This document shows, in pieces, positions 18,883-28,083 of a DNA stretch of 64,000 nt. This stretch comes from Pseudomonas mangiferae. Its GTDB lineage: Bacteria; Pseudomonadota; Gammaproteobacteria; Pseudomonadales; Pseudomonadaceae. Location: contig NZ_VJOY01000011.1 in the NCBI RefSeq assembly GCF_007109405.1, forward strand, positions 90,252-154,251. The letters run 5' to 3'. The notes beneath the pieces are model-generated. The model was not told where the DNA came from. It made no database searches and saw only the letters and a list, made by a program, of their open reading frames with translations. Every line of letters starts with the position of its first letter. The first letter of the stretch is position 1. The translations under genes were made by a program, and so were the position numbers.

Positions 18883-19186
18883 CGCCAGCGGGTGCGTCTG
18901 GCGGCGGGTCGTGTCGAGCGCCGCCAAGGTGCGGGCTCATGCGGTCCCGGCGATGCGGGCTGGCGGGGATGCGCGGTGCTGGACGATGCGGCCGGAGGTC
19001 GGGGTAGTTCCAGTGACCCGTCTTGGACGCCCGCGCGACCAGGGCCCCCGCTGTGCCGGCATCGTGAAAGCGAGGGAAAGACGGCGGTCGTTGTCCGTTC
19101 GGCGCTATCGACGGGGTTTCTACCGTTAGCCGGCAAGACGCCCGGCGGGGTAGAGTGGCGCGACGTTCCGCTGTTCGAGTCGTGCC
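18883..19186. other. intergenic region, no feature recognised
   Basis: About 300 GC-rich bases between the cytochrome gene and the SBF transporter gene. I see no supported gene, no clear terminator, and only a vague promoter region just before 19187. Confidence 0.4.
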
Positions 19187-20185
19187 ATGTCCCGCCCGCG
19201 TTTCCTGCCCGATGGCTTCACCCTGACCCTGGTGGCGGTGGTCGCCCTCGCCAGCCTGCTGCCCTGCCAGGGCCGCGTGGCGGTGGCCTTCGACGGGCTC
19301 ACCAACCTGGCCATCGGCCTGCTGTTCTTCCTCCACGGCGCCAAGCTGTCCCGGGAGGCCATCATCGCCGGCGCCACCCACTGGCGGCTGCACCTGCTGA
19401 TCTTCGCCTGCACCTTCGTGCTGTTCCCGCTGATCGGCCTGGCCCTGCGACCGCTGCTGGCGCCATGGGTCACCCCGGAGCTGTACGCCGGCATCCTCTA
19501 CCTGTGCGCCTTGCCGGCCACCGTGCAGTCGGCCATTGCCTTCACCTCCCTGGCTCGTGGCAACATCCCGGCGGCCATCTGCAGTGCCTCGGCCTCCAGC
19601 CTGCTGGGGATCTTCCTCACCCCGCTGCTGGTGAGCCTGCTGCTGGACCTGCATGGCGAGGGCGGCTCGATGCTCGACGCCATGCTGAAGATCGTCCTGC
19701 AGTTGCTGGCGCCGTTCATCGCCGGGCAGATCGCCCGCCGCTGGATCGGCGCCTGGGTCGGGCGCAACAAGCACTGGCTGCGCTTCGTCGACCAGGGGTC
19801 GATCCTGCTGGTGGTCTACACCGCCTTCAGTGCGGCGGTGATCGAGGGCCTTTGGCACCAGGTGCCGCTGCCGGCGCTGCTGGCCCTGGTCCTGGCCTGC
19901 GGGTTGATCCTCGCCCTGGCCCTGGGCGCCACCACCGGGCTGGCGCGGCTGCTGGGTTTCCACAAGGAGGACGAGATCACCATCGTCTTCTGCGGCTCGA
20001 AGAAGAGCCTGGCCAGCGGCGTGCCCATGGCCCAGGTGCTGTTCGCCGGCGGCTCCATCGGCGCGGCGATCCTGCCGCTGATGCTGTTCCACCAGTTGCA
20101 GCTGATGGTCTGCGCGGTGCTCGCCCAGCGCTACGCGCGGCGGTCCGACGCGCCGTTGCCGGTCGAGGCGACCGCGCGGTCCTGA
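19187..20185 (+). CDS. bile acid:sodium symporter (SBF-like) family transporter
   Basis: A 332-residue inner-membrane protein with about nine or ten hydrophobic segments. The motifs LFFLHGAKLSREAIIAG (about 44-60), LCALPATVQSAIAFTSLARGN and FCGSKKSLASGVPMAQVLF are those of the SBF-like/YocS/ASBT relatives. Such proteins use sodium to import organic anions; the substrate here is unknown. It is a single gene. No mitochondrial-style features or signal peptide are seen. Confidence 0.9.
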   Translation: MSRPRFLPDGFTLTLVAVVALASLLPCQGRVAVAFDGLTNLAIGLLFFLHGAKLSREAIIAGATHWRLHLLIFACTFVLFPLIGLALRPLLAPWVTPELYAGILYLCALPATVQSAIAFTSLARGNIPAAICSASASSLLGIFLTPLLVSLLLDLHGEGGSMLDAMLKIVLQLLAPFIAGQIARRWIGAWVGRNKHWLRFVDQGSILLVVYTAFSAAVIEGLWHQVPLPALLALVLACGLILALALGATTGLARLLGFHKEDEITIVFCGSKKSLASGVPMAQVLFAGGSIGAAILPLMLFHQLQLMVCAVLAQRYARRSDAPLPVEATARS

Positions 20186-20228
20186 ACCGTTCGGCGGCTG
20201 GGCTTGTGGCGAGGGGATGTCACTAATA

Positions 20229-20244
20229 CTGTATATGCGAACAG
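20229..20244 (+). promoter_or_regulatory. LexA (SOS) box
   Basis: CTGTATATGCGAACAG matches the CTGT-N8-ACAG consensus exactly in both arms. It lies 20 bases before the radical SAM start codon, where it would block transcription. The P. aeruginosa homologue is, to my memory, in the LexA regulon. Confidence 0.88.
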
Positions 20245-20263
20245 TATCGGTGGAGCGTCCCAG

Positions 20264-21325
20264 ATGTCCAGCGCGAGCCTGCCGCCCCGCGGCCGTGGCA
20301 CCGGCAGCAACCCCTACAACCGCTTCGCCCCGACCCGCTCGGTGCCCAGCGACGACGGCTGGTACGAAGAGGCCCCGCTGCCCTGCGTCACCGAGGTGCG
20401 GGTCGAGACCGCCAAGAGCATCATCAGCCGCAACCAGTCTCCGGACCTGCCCTTCGATCGCTCGATCAACCCCTACCGGGGCTGCGAGCACGGCTGCATC
20501 TACTGCTACGCGCGCCCCAGCCATGCCTACTGGGACCTTTCCCCGGGGCTGGACTTCGAGACCCGGCTGATCGCCAAGACCAATGCCGCGGCGCTGCTGG
20601 AGCAGGAACTGTCCAAGCCCGGCTACGTCTGCGCCCCCATCAACCTGGGCGCCAACACCGACCCCTACCAGCCCATCGAGCGGGACCAGCAACTGACCCG
20701 GCGCTGCCTGGAGGTGCTGCTGCGCTACCGCCACCCGGTGACCCTGGTGACCAAGGGCTCGCTGATCCTGCGCGACCTGGACCTCATCAGCGAACTGGCG
20801 GAGCAGCGGCTGGTGGCGGTGATGATCAGCCTCACCAGCCTCGACGACGAACTCAAGCGCATCCTCGAGCCGCGCGCCGCGGCCCCGAGCGCGCGGCTGC
20901 GGGCGATCCGCGTGCTGCGGGGCGCCGGGGTACCGGTGGGGGTGCTCTGCGCGCCGATCATCCCCATGGTCAACGACCGCGAGCTGGAGCATCTGCTGGA
21001 GGCCGCCCGGGATGCCGGCGCCCAGTCCGCCGCCTACATGCTGCTGCGCCTGCCGCGGGAAGTGGCGCCGCTGTTCGAGGAATGGCTGGCCGCCCACTAC
21101 CCGCAGCGCGCCGAGCACGTCATGAGCCTGATCCGCCAGTGCCGCGGCGGCGAGGTCTACGACAGCCGCTTCGGCCACCGCATGCGCGGCCAGGGGCCGT
21201 TCGCCGAGCTGCTGGCCCAGCGCTTCGCCGTGGCCCTCCGGCGCCTGGGCCTGAACCGTCGCGGCGACTTCGGCCTGGACTGCAGCCGCTTCGCCCCGCC
21301 CGGCGGCCAGCTGTCCCTGCTCTAG
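20264..21325 (+). CDS. SOS-controlled radical SAM protein (PA0069/SPL-like family)
   Basis: A 353-residue radical SAM protein. The cluster cysteines are C74, C78 and C81 (CEHGCIYCYAR), typical of the spore-photoproduct-lyase-related group called PA0069 or Rv2578c family. The body has NLGANTDPYQPIE and VTKGSLILRDLDL. The N terminus has a PPRGRGTGSNPYNRFAP motif shared by that family. The start at 20264 is taken since the LexA box lies just upstream, ruling out the longer in-frame version. The reaction is unknown; a DNA or RNA repair role is suggested by the SOS box. Confidence 0.92.
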   Translation: MSSASLPPRGRGTGSNPYNRFAPTRSVPSDDGWYEEAPLPCVTEVRVETAKSIISRNQSPDLPFDRSINPYRGCEHGCIYCYARPSHAYWDLSPGLDFETRLIAKTNAAALLEQELSKPGYVCAPINLGANTDPYQPIERDQQLTRRCLEVLLRYRHPVTLVTKGSLILRDLDLISELAEQRLVAVMISLTSLDDELKRILEPRAAAPSARLRAIRVLRGAGVPVGVLCAPIIPMVNDRELEHLLEAARDAGAQSAAYMLLRLPREVAPLFEEWLAAHYPQRAEHVMSLIRQCRGGEVYDSRFGHRMRGQGPFAELLAQRFAVALRRLGLNRRGDFGLDCSRFAPPGGQLSLL

Positions 21326-21792
21326 GGGTGTGTCTGGCCGTTATCCGGAAATCGTCAGGACACGCTGCGCTTGGAAAAAGCCGCGTTCTCGCCCCGCCCC
21401 GGCAGCACGCTCCGGCATCGGCTGGCGAGCGGGGCCATCGGCCAGGAGCCGACGTCTCGATTGCACCCGGTCCCGCCCGGGCGGCGCCCCGCCCCGATTC
21501 GCCGCCCGGGCGCAGGCGACGGACGCGGTGGGCAAGGTGCGCGGGGGCTGGCATGCTGACAGGCCGCACGGCCCATGAACCGACTCGCCCGCGCGGGCGT
21601 CCGACACATGCGGAAAAACCTCGAGGCCCGTGCCAGAGCGGTCCGTTCAGCTTCGCTTAAGCTTGCCGCCGTAGGGTGACCCGGTAGCGAGCCAGCCGGC
21701 CCGGCGTTTCGCCGATGCCGCAAGAGGGCTCGTGGACGCGCTAGCGACATGGGACTGTTTCTTCCGCCAGCAACGAAACCAGAGGTAGGGAT
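21326..21792. other. intergenic region, no feature recognised
   Basis: About 470 bases before the carbonic anhydrase gene. Open frames here on both strands are GC-driven and lack family likeness or ribosome sites. The final 130 bases probably hold the promoter for the carbonic anhydrase gene. Confidence 0.4.
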
Positions 21793-22512
21793 ATGAGCGA
21801 CAACGACCCGAGTGCGGCGCCCGCGGAGACGGAGAACGCCGAGACAGCGCTGCAACGCATCGTCGAAGGCTTCCTGCGCTTTCGCCACGAGGTGTTTCCC
21901 CAGCAGGAAGAGCTGTTCAAGAAACTCGCCACCGCCCAGCAACCCCGGGCGATGTTCATCACCTGCGCGGACTCGCGCATCGTGCCCGAGCTGATCACCC
22001 AGAGCTCCCCCGGCGACCTGTTCGTCACCCGCAACGTCGGCAACGTGGTGCCGCCCTACGGGCAGATGAACGGTGGCGTCTCCACCGCCATCGAGTTCGC
22101 TGTGCTGGCCCTCGGGGTGCAGCACATCATCATCTGCGGGCATTCCGACTGCGGCGCCATGAAGGCGGTGCTCAACCCCGAGACCCTGGAGCGCATGCCC
22201 ACGGTCAAGGCCTGGCTGCGCCATGCCGAGGTGGCCCGCACGGTGGTGGCGGACAACTGCACCTGCGCCGGGCACGAAGTCCTCGGCGTGCTCACCGAGG
22301 AGAACGTGGTCGCCCAGCTCGACCACCTGCGCACCCACCCGTCGGTGGCCTCGCGCCTGGCCAGCGGCCAGCTGTTCATCCACGGCTGGGTCTACGACAT
22401 CGAGACCAGCGCCATCCGCGCCTACGACGCCGAACGCGGGCAGTTCCTTCCCCTCGACGGCGAAGGCCCCGTGCCGATGGCTACGCCCAAGGCCCGCTAC
22501 AGCGGGTCCTGA
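21793..22512 (+). CDS. beta-carbonic anhydrase
   Basis: A 239-residue zinc enzyme that interconverts CO2 and bicarbonate. The ligands C58, H117 and C120 and the dyad D60-R62 are all present (ITCADSRIVPEL, IICGHSDCGAMKA). Length is typical of the bacterial plant-type branch. The start has an AGGTAGGGAT-like ribosome site. It is followed by a SulP-family transporter 131 bases on, as in P. aeruginosa, which suggests a shared role in inorganic carbon handling. Confidence 0.95.
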   Translation: MSDNDPSAAPAETENAETALQRIVEGFLRFRHEVFPQQEELFKKLATAQQPRAMFITCADSRIVPELITQSSPGDLFVTRNVGNVVPPYGQMNGGVSTAIEFAVLALGVQHIIICGHSDCGAMKAVLNPETLERMPTVKAWLRHAEVARTVVADNCTCAGHEVLGVLTEENVVAQLDHLRTHPSVASRLASGQLFIHGWVYDIETSAIRAYDAERGQFLPLDGEGPVPMATPKARYSGS

Positions 22513-22643
22513 GGCACTTCCCAACGCCCGCTGACGTCACGCCGGGCCGGACAACACGCCCACCGCTTACGCCTGCCCGATACCGCGCCCTCGCGCGCGG
22601 TGTCGCCATCCGTCATGTGCCGAAAACGTGCAGGAGCCCCATC

Positions 22644-24182
22644 ATGCTCGACTCACTCAAGACAACCCTGCCTCGCGACGCTCTGGCGTCCGTGGTGGTC
22701 TTCCTCGTCGCCCTGCCCCTTTGCATGGGCATCGCCATCGCCTCCGGCATGCCGCCGGCCAAGGGCCTGGTCACCGGCATCGTCGGCGGCCTGGTGGTGG
22801 GCTGGCTGGCCGGCTCGCCGCTGCAGGTCAGCGGGCCGGCCGCCGGCCTGGCGGTGCTGGTCTTCGAACTGGTGCGCACCCACGGCATCGCGCTGCTCGG
22901 GCCGATCCTGGTGCTGGCCGGCCTGCTGCAACTGATCGCCGGGCGCCTGCGCCTGGGGTGCTGGTTCCGGGTCACCGCGCCAGCGGTGGTCTACGGCATG
23001 CTTGCCGGCATCGGCGTGCTGATCGTGCTGTCCCAGGTCCACGTGATGCTGGACGCCCAGCCCCAGGCCTCCGGCCTGGCCAACCTGCTGGCGTTCCCCG
23101 GCGCCCTGGGCGAGGCCCTGCCGGTGCTGGGCGGCGGCCTCGGCCTGGACGCCGCGCTGCTGGGCCTGGGCACCATCGCGCTGATGGTGGCCTGGGAGCG
23201 CCTGCGCCCAACGCGCCTGCGCTTCCTGCCGGGGGCGCTGATCGGCGTCACCCTGGCCACCGCGGCGAGCCTCTGGCTGGGGCTGGAGGTGAACCGGGTG
23301 GAGGTGCCGGCGACCCTCGCCGACGCCATCGACTGGCTGCGCCCGGCCGACCTGCTAGCCCTGGCCGACCCGACGCTGCTGGTGGCGGCCCTGGCCATGG
23401 CCTTCATCGCCAGCGCCGAGACCCTGCTCTCGGCCGCCGCGGTGGACCGCATGCAAGCGGGCCCGCGCTCCGACCTGGACCGCGAGCTGACCGCCCAGGG
23501 CGTCGGCAACCTGCTCTGCGGGGTACTGGGGGCGCTGCCCATGACCGGGGTGATCGTGCGCAGCTCGGCCAACGTCCAGGCCGGCGCCCGCACGCGGCTG
23601 TCCACCGTCTTCCACGGCGCCTGGCTGCTGGCCTTCGTCATGCTGCTGCCGGGGGTGCTGCAGAGCATTCCGGTCGCCAGCCTGGCCGGGGTGCTGGTCT
23701 ACACCGGCATCAAGCTGGTGGACCTCAAGGCCCTGCGCGGCCTGGGCCGCTACGGACGCATGCCGATGGTGATCTACGCCGCCACCGCCCTGGTGATCGT
23801 CTGCACCGACCTGCTCACCGGGGTGCTGGTGGGCTTCGGCCTGACCCTGGCCAAGCTGGCCTGGAAGGCCTCGCGGCTGAAGGTCAGCCTGGTCTACCGG
23901 GATGCCCGGCGCGCCGAGCTGCGCCTGGTGGGCGCCGCCACCTTCCTCAAGGTGCCGCTGCTGGCCCGGGTGCTGGAATCGGTGCGCCCTGGCACCGAGC
24001 TCCACGTGCCGCTGGACCACCTGAGCTACATCGACCACGCCTGCATGGAGCTGCTGGAGGACTGGAGCCGTGCGGCGGCGGCCAGCGGTTCGCGGCTGGT
24101 GATCGAGCCGCGGGCGCTCAAGCGGCGCCTGGAAGGGCGGTTGCGCGGGGCCAGCGCGGTGGGCTCGGCCAAGGCCGCCTGA
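22644..24182 (+). CDS. SulP-family anion transporter
   Basis: A 512-residue membrane protein with about ten to twelve spans and a short C-terminal STAS-like domain (about 430-505, TELHVPLDHLSYIDHACMELLEDW). The signature regions near the N terminus (VVFLVALPLCMGIAIASGMPP) and SGPAAGLAVLVFELV match SulP carriers of sulfate or bicarbonate. Position next to a carbonic anhydrase favours bicarbonate, but that is inference. The start at 22644 follows CAGGAG by seven bases. Confidence 0.92.
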   Translation: MLDSLKTTLPRDALASVVVFLVALPLCMGIAIASGMPPAKGLVTGIVGGLVVGWLAGSPLQVSGPAAGLAVLVFELVRTHGIALLGPILVLAGLLQLIAGRLRLGCWFRVTAPAVVYGMLAGIGVLIVLSQVHVMLDAQPQASGLANLLAFPGALGEALPVLGGGLGLDAALLGLGTIALMVAWERLRPTRLRFLPGALIGVTLATAASLWLGLEVNRVEVPATLADAIDWLRPADLLALADPTLLVAALAMAFIASAETLLSAAAVDRMQAGPRSDLDRELTAQGVGNLLCGVLGALPMTGVIVRSSANVQAGARTRLSTVFHGAWLLAFVMLLPGVLQSIPVASLAGVLVYTGIKLVDLKALRGLGRYGRMPMVIYAATALVIVCTDLLTGVLVGFGLTLAKLAWKASRLKVSLVYRDARRAELRLVGAATFLKVPLLARVLESVRPGTELHVPLDHLSYIDHACMELLEDWSRAAAASGSRLVIEPRALKRRLEGRLRGASAVGSAKAA

Positions 24183-24200
24183 CGCGACGGCGCGGCGGCC

Positions 24201-24851
24201 TCAGGTCGGCGCGCCGTCCAGCTGCAGGTCCACCCCGAGGCGTCGGGACAGGCATGGCCAGCGCCGCCAGGCCGACTCGGTGGACGGGTCGTCCAGGCGC
24301 GCGCGGTAGCTGCGCACCGACTCCTGGGCGAAGGCGCGCTCGTCCAGAAACCCGTCCACCGCGTGGTGCACCGCTTCGTCCAGGCGGTTGGCGAACGGTT
24401 CGCCGATCAGCTGGTGGGCCACCAGGTTGGCCACGGTGGTGTCCAGGGGGATCAACGGGCGGCCGAGGTGGGCGATGTAGCGGTCGTTCACTTCCTCCAC
24501 CAGGCGGTGGGCCAGGTAGGCCTCGTCCAGCAGCCCGTCGAGGCCATCGTGGCCTTCCATCAGCGCCGGCGGCTGCAGGAAGAACTGTTCCGCCACCTTC
24601 AGCACCGGTTTCACCTGGTCCTCGATGCCGGCTTCCCGGGCCACCTCGGCGGCCGCGTCCAGCAGCTCCGGCACCTCGTCCAGGTAGGCGGCGACGAAGG
24701 CGGCCAGGGCGCCCCGCGGGTCGGCCTGGGGCAGGCGGATGGCGGGGTGCAGGTGGTCGAGGCGGGCATCGAGCAGGCGCGCCAGGTGGCCGGTGGCGGC
24801 TTCGTGGCGATGGGCCTGCTGGATCAGCGCGCGCAGGGCGGCAGTGTTCAT
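24201..24851 (-). CDS. conserved hypothetical protein near the cox operon
   Basis: A 216-residue soluble, mostly helical protein with no signal peptide, membrane span or motif that I recognise. It is acidic and rich in Ala, Leu, Asp and Glu. Position between SulP and coxB, on the opposite strand, matches an unknown gene I recall in P. aeruginosa. Strand-consistent third-codon-position GC and full length support it as real. Confidence 0.78.
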   Translation of the reverse strand: MNTAALRALIQQAHRHEAATGHLARLLDARLDHLHPAIRLPQADPRGALAAFVAAYLDEVPELLDAAAEVAREAGIEDQVKPVLKVAEQFFLQPPALMEGHDGLDGLLDEAYLAHRLVEEVNDRYIAHLGRPLIPLDTTVANLVAHQLIGEPFANRLDEAVHHAVDGFLDERAFAQESVRSYRARLDDPSTESAWRRWPCLSRRLGVDLQLDGAPT

Positions 24852-25306
24852 GGGGACTCCTGTAGCGAAGGTCGTGGGGCGGGGAACGGTCGGCCTCTAC
24901 CTGGCGTACGACGGCGGCCGACCGGCGCGGCGTCACCGCCGGCTACGGAAAGCCGACGGTCGACGCCGACCGTCACAGACGTTAGCCGCTACCGCGCACC
25001 GCCTAAGACCGCTTCGGCATAAACCATTCTTGATTATTCGCGAAGGGCATAACCAACGACCGTCCATCGGCCTGCAGCCCTTGTGCCATGGGCTCCCGGC
25101 ACGTCGGCGGGTCGCGCCGGGGCGTCGTTCATCTCGCGTTGTCAGCCTGGGGACCCTGGCTATACTCGGTCTCGAAAGGCGTTACCTGATGAGTCCGACT
25201 GCGCGTTCGACCGAGCGTCCGGCCGTTGAAGTCAGCCGTATCGACAGCCGCTCCCTTGGCCGCAGGCACAGCCGGCGGGATAACAAGAACGATAAGGGGA
25301 ACCGCG
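24852..25306. other. upstream region of the cytochrome oxidase operon
   Basis: About 455 bases without a gene between divergent transcripts. It contains the sigma-S type -10 described separately and a less GC-rich stretch at about 25000-25060 (CATAAACCATTCTTGATTATTCG), which could hold a further promoter. Confidence 0.5.
25160..25166 (+). promoter_or_regulatory. sigma-S type -10 element upstream of coxB
   Basis: CTATACT, identical to the sigma-S -10 consensus, lies 141 bases before the coxB start. In P. aeruginosa the aa3 oxidase genes are known to be induced by RpoS on starvation. A leader of about 135 bases would result. Confidence 0.55.
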
Positions 25307-26434
25307 ATGACGCGTCATCCAAGCGCATGGATGAGCTTCCTGCTGTGGCTACCGTTCGAGACCGTGCAAGCGGCCTGGACGGTGAACATGGCGCCCGGCG
25401 CCACGGCCACCAGCCGTTCCGTCTTCGACCTGCACATGACCATCTTCTGGATCTGCGTCGCCATCGGCGTGGTGGTGTTCAGCGTGATGATCTGGTCGAT
25501 GATCCTGCACCGCCGTTCCACCGGCCAGCAGCCCGCCCATTTCCACGAGCACACCCTGGTGGAGGTGGCCTGGACCGTGGTGCCCCTGGTGATCCTGGTG
25601 GTCATGGCGATCCCGGCGACCCGCACCCTGATCCAGATCTACGACCCCTCGGAGTCCGAGCTGGACGTGCAGGTCACCGGCTACCAGTGGAAGTGGCACT
25701 ACAAGTACCTGGGCCAGGACGTGGAGTTCTTCAGCAACCTGGCCACGCCCATCGAGCAGATCCACAACCAGGCCGACAAGGACGACCACTACCTGCTGGA
25801 GGTCGACCAGCCCCTGGTGGTGCCGGTGGGCACCAAGGTGCGCTTCCTGATCACCGCCACCGACGTCATCCACTCCTGGTGGGTGCCGGCCCTGGCGGTC
25901 AAGAAAGACGCCATTCCTGGCTTCATCAACGAATCCTGGACCCGCATCGACAAGCCCGGTATCTACCGCGGCCAGTGCACCGAGCTGTGCGGCAAGGATC
26001 ACGGCTTCATGCCGGTGGTGGTGGAGGCCAAGAGCAAGGAGGACTTCGCCGCCTGGCTCGCCGACAAGAAGGCCGAGGTGGCCAAGCTCAAGGAGCTGAC
26101 CGACAAGGAATGGACCCGCGAGGAGCTGGTGGCCCGGGGCGACAAGGTCTACCACACCACCTGCGCCGCCTGTCACCAGCCCGAGGGCCAGGGCCTGCCG
26201 CCGATGTTCCCGGCGCTCAAGGGCTCGAAGATCGTCACCGGGCCGAAGGAGAAGCACCTGTCCACGGTGTTCCACGGCGTGCCGGGCACCGCCATGGCGG
26301 CCTTCGGCAAGCAACTCTCGGAGGTCGACCTGGCCGCCGTCATCACCTACGAGCGCAACGCCTGGGGCAACAACGACGGCGACATGGTCACCCCGAAGGA
26401 CGTGCTGGCCCTGAAGCAGGCCGAGGAGAAATGA
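25307..26434 (+). CDS. coxB: cytochrome c oxidase subunit II with fused cytochrome c domain
   Basis: A 375-residue protein. After a signal-like segment there are two membrane spans (about 47-68 and 88-107), then the periplasmic CuA domain with C224, C228, H232 and M235 (QCTELCGKDHGFM), and then a C-terminal cytochrome c domain with CAACH at 286-290. The fusion makes this a caa3-type arrangement that accepts electrons from cytochrome c. The start MTRHPSAWMS is chosen over an upstream in-frame start because of AAGGGGA before it. It heads the operon. Confidence 0.96.
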   Translation: MTRHPSAWMSFLLWLPFETVQAAWTVNMAPGATATSRSVFDLHMTIFWICVAIGVVVFSVMIWSMILHRRSTGQQPAHFHEHTLVEVAWTVVPLVILVVMAIPATRTLIQIYDPSESELDVQVTGYQWKWHYKYLGQDVEFFSNLATPIEQIHNQADKDDHYLLEVDQPLVVPVGTKVRFLITATDVIHSWWVPALAVKKDAIPGFINESWTRIDKPGIYRGQCTELCGKDHGFMPVVVEAKSKEDFAAWLADKKAEVAKLKELTDKEWTREELVARGDKVYHTTCAACHQPEGQGLPPMFPALKGSKIVTGPKEKHLSTVFHGVPGTAMAAFGKQLSEVDLAAVITYERNAWGNNDGDMVTPKDVLALKQAEEK

Positions 26435-26435
26435 C

Positions 26436-28049
26436 ATGAGCGCAGTGATCGAACCGGGCCACACCGAAGCCGCTCATGACCACGCCCACGGCCCGGCCCG
26501 CGGGCTGTCGCGCTGGCTGCTGACCACCAACCACAAGGACATCGGCACCCTCTACCTGTGGTTCAGCTTCTGCATGTTCCTGCTGGGCGGCAGCATGGCC
26601 ATGGTGATCCGCGCCGAGCTGTTCCAGCCGGGGCTGCAGATCGTCGAGCCGGCATTCTTCAACCAGATGACCACCATGCACGGGCTGGTGATGGTGTTCG
26701 GCGCGGTGATGCCGGCCTTCGTCGGCCTGGCCAACTGGATGATCCCGCTGATGATCGGCGCGCCGGACATGGCCCTGCCGCGGATGAACAACTTCAGCTT
26801 CTGGCTGCTGCCGGCGGCCTTCGGCCTGCTGGTGAGCACCCTGTTCACCGCCGGCGGCGGGCCCAACTTCGGCTGGACCTTCTACGCGCCGCTGTCCACT
26901 ACCTACGCGCCGGAGAGCGTCACCTACTTCATCTTTGCCATCCACCTGATGGGCATCAGCTCCATCATGGGCGCGATCAACGTGGTCGCCACGGTGCTGA
27001 ACCTGCGGGCGCCGGGCATGACCCTGATGAAGATGCCACTGTTCTGCTGGACCTGGCTGATCACCGCGTTCCTGCTGATCGCGGTGATGCCGGTGCTGGC
27101 CGGGGTGGTGACCATGATGCTGATGGACATCCACTTCGGCACCAGCTTCTTCAACGCGGCGGGCGGCGGCGACCCGGTGCTGTTCCAGCACGTGTTCTGG
27201 TTCTTCGGCCACCCGGAGGTGTACATCATGATCCTGCCGGCCTTCGGCGCGGTCAGCTCGATCATCCCCACCTTCTCCCGCAAGCCGCTGTTCGGCTACA
27301 CCTCCATGGTCTACGCCACGGCCAGCATCGCCTTCCTGTCGTTCATCGTCTGGGCCCACCACATGTTCGTGGTGGGGGTGCCCTTGGTGGGCGAGCTGTT
27401 CTTCATGTACGCCACCATGCTGATCGCGGTGCCCACCGGGGTGAAGGTGTTCAACTGGGTGTCCACCATGTGGCAGGGCTCGCTCACCTTCGAGACGCCC
27501 ATGCTGTTCGCCGTGGCGTTCGTCATCCTGTTCACCATCGGCGGTTTCTCCGGGCTGATGCTGGCCATCGCCCCGGCGGACTTCCAGTACCACGACACCT
27601 ATTTCGTGGTGGCGCACTTCCACTACGTGCTGGTGCCCGGGGCGATCTTCGGGATCTTCGCCTCGGCCTACTACTGGCTACCCAAGTGGACCGGCCACAT
27701 GTACGACGAGACCCTCGGCCGCCTGCACTTCTGGCTGTCCTTCGTCGGCATGAACGTGGCGTTCTTCCCCATGCACTTCGTCGGCCTCGCCGGCATGCCG
27801 CGGCGCATCCCCGACTACAACCTGCAGTTCGCCGACTTCAACATGGTGTCGTCCATCGGCGCCTTCACCTTCGGCGCCACCCAGCTGCTGTTCCTGTTCA
27901 TCGTCATCAAGTGCATCCGCGGCGGGCGGCCGGCGCCGGCCAAGCCCTGGGACGGCGCCCACGGCCTGGAATGGACGGTGCCCTCGCCGGCGCCCTACCA
28001 CACCTTCAGCACCCCGCCGGAACTGCCGGTGGAGGAGCGCCAGCCGTGA
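26436..28049 (+). CDS. coxA: cytochrome c oxidase subunit I
   Basis: A 537-residue heme-copper oxidase core subunit with twelve spans. The low-spin heme ligand (TMHGLVMVF), the CuB/Tyr site (WFFGHPEVYIMILPAFG), the pair VWAHHMFVVG, and YHDTYFVVAHFHYVLV are all seen. It reduces oxygen to water and pumps protons. The gene starts two bases after the coxB stop. A His-rich N terminus (HTEAAHDHAHG) precedes the first span. Confidence 0.98.
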   Translation: MSAVIEPGHTEAAHDHAHGPARGLSRWLLTTNHKDIGTLYLWFSFCMFLLGGSMAMVIRAELFQPGLQIVEPAFFNQMTTMHGLVMVFGAVMPAFVGLANWMIPLMIGAPDMALPRMNNFSFWLLPAAFGLLVSTLFTAGGGPNFGWTFYAPLSTTYAPESVTYFIFAIHLMGISSIMGAINVVATVLNLRAPGMTLMKMPLFCWTWLITAFLLIAVMPVLAGVVTMMLMDIHFGTSFFNAAGGGDPVLFQHVFWFFGHPEVYIMILPAFGAVSSIIPTFSRKPLFGYTSMVYATASIAFLSFIVWAHHMFVVGVPLVGELFFMYATMLIAVPTGVKVFNWVSTMWQGSLTFETPMLFAVAFVILFTIGGFSGLMLAIAPADFQYHDTYFVVAHFHYVLVPGAIFGIFASAYYWLPKWTGHMYDETLGRLHFWLSFVGMNVAFFPMHFVGLAGMPRRIPDYNLQFADFNMVSSIGAFTFGATQLLFLFIVIKCIRGGRPAPAKPWDGAHGLEWTVPSPAPYHTFSTPPELPVEERQP

Positions 28050-28083
28050 GCCGCGAGACGGTCCGGCGGGCAGGGAGGCAGCC

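Noticed and set aside
18752..21178. 808-codon minus frame over the SBF and radical SAM genes
   Set aside because: Gln/Gly/His-rich shadow of two real plus-strand genes.
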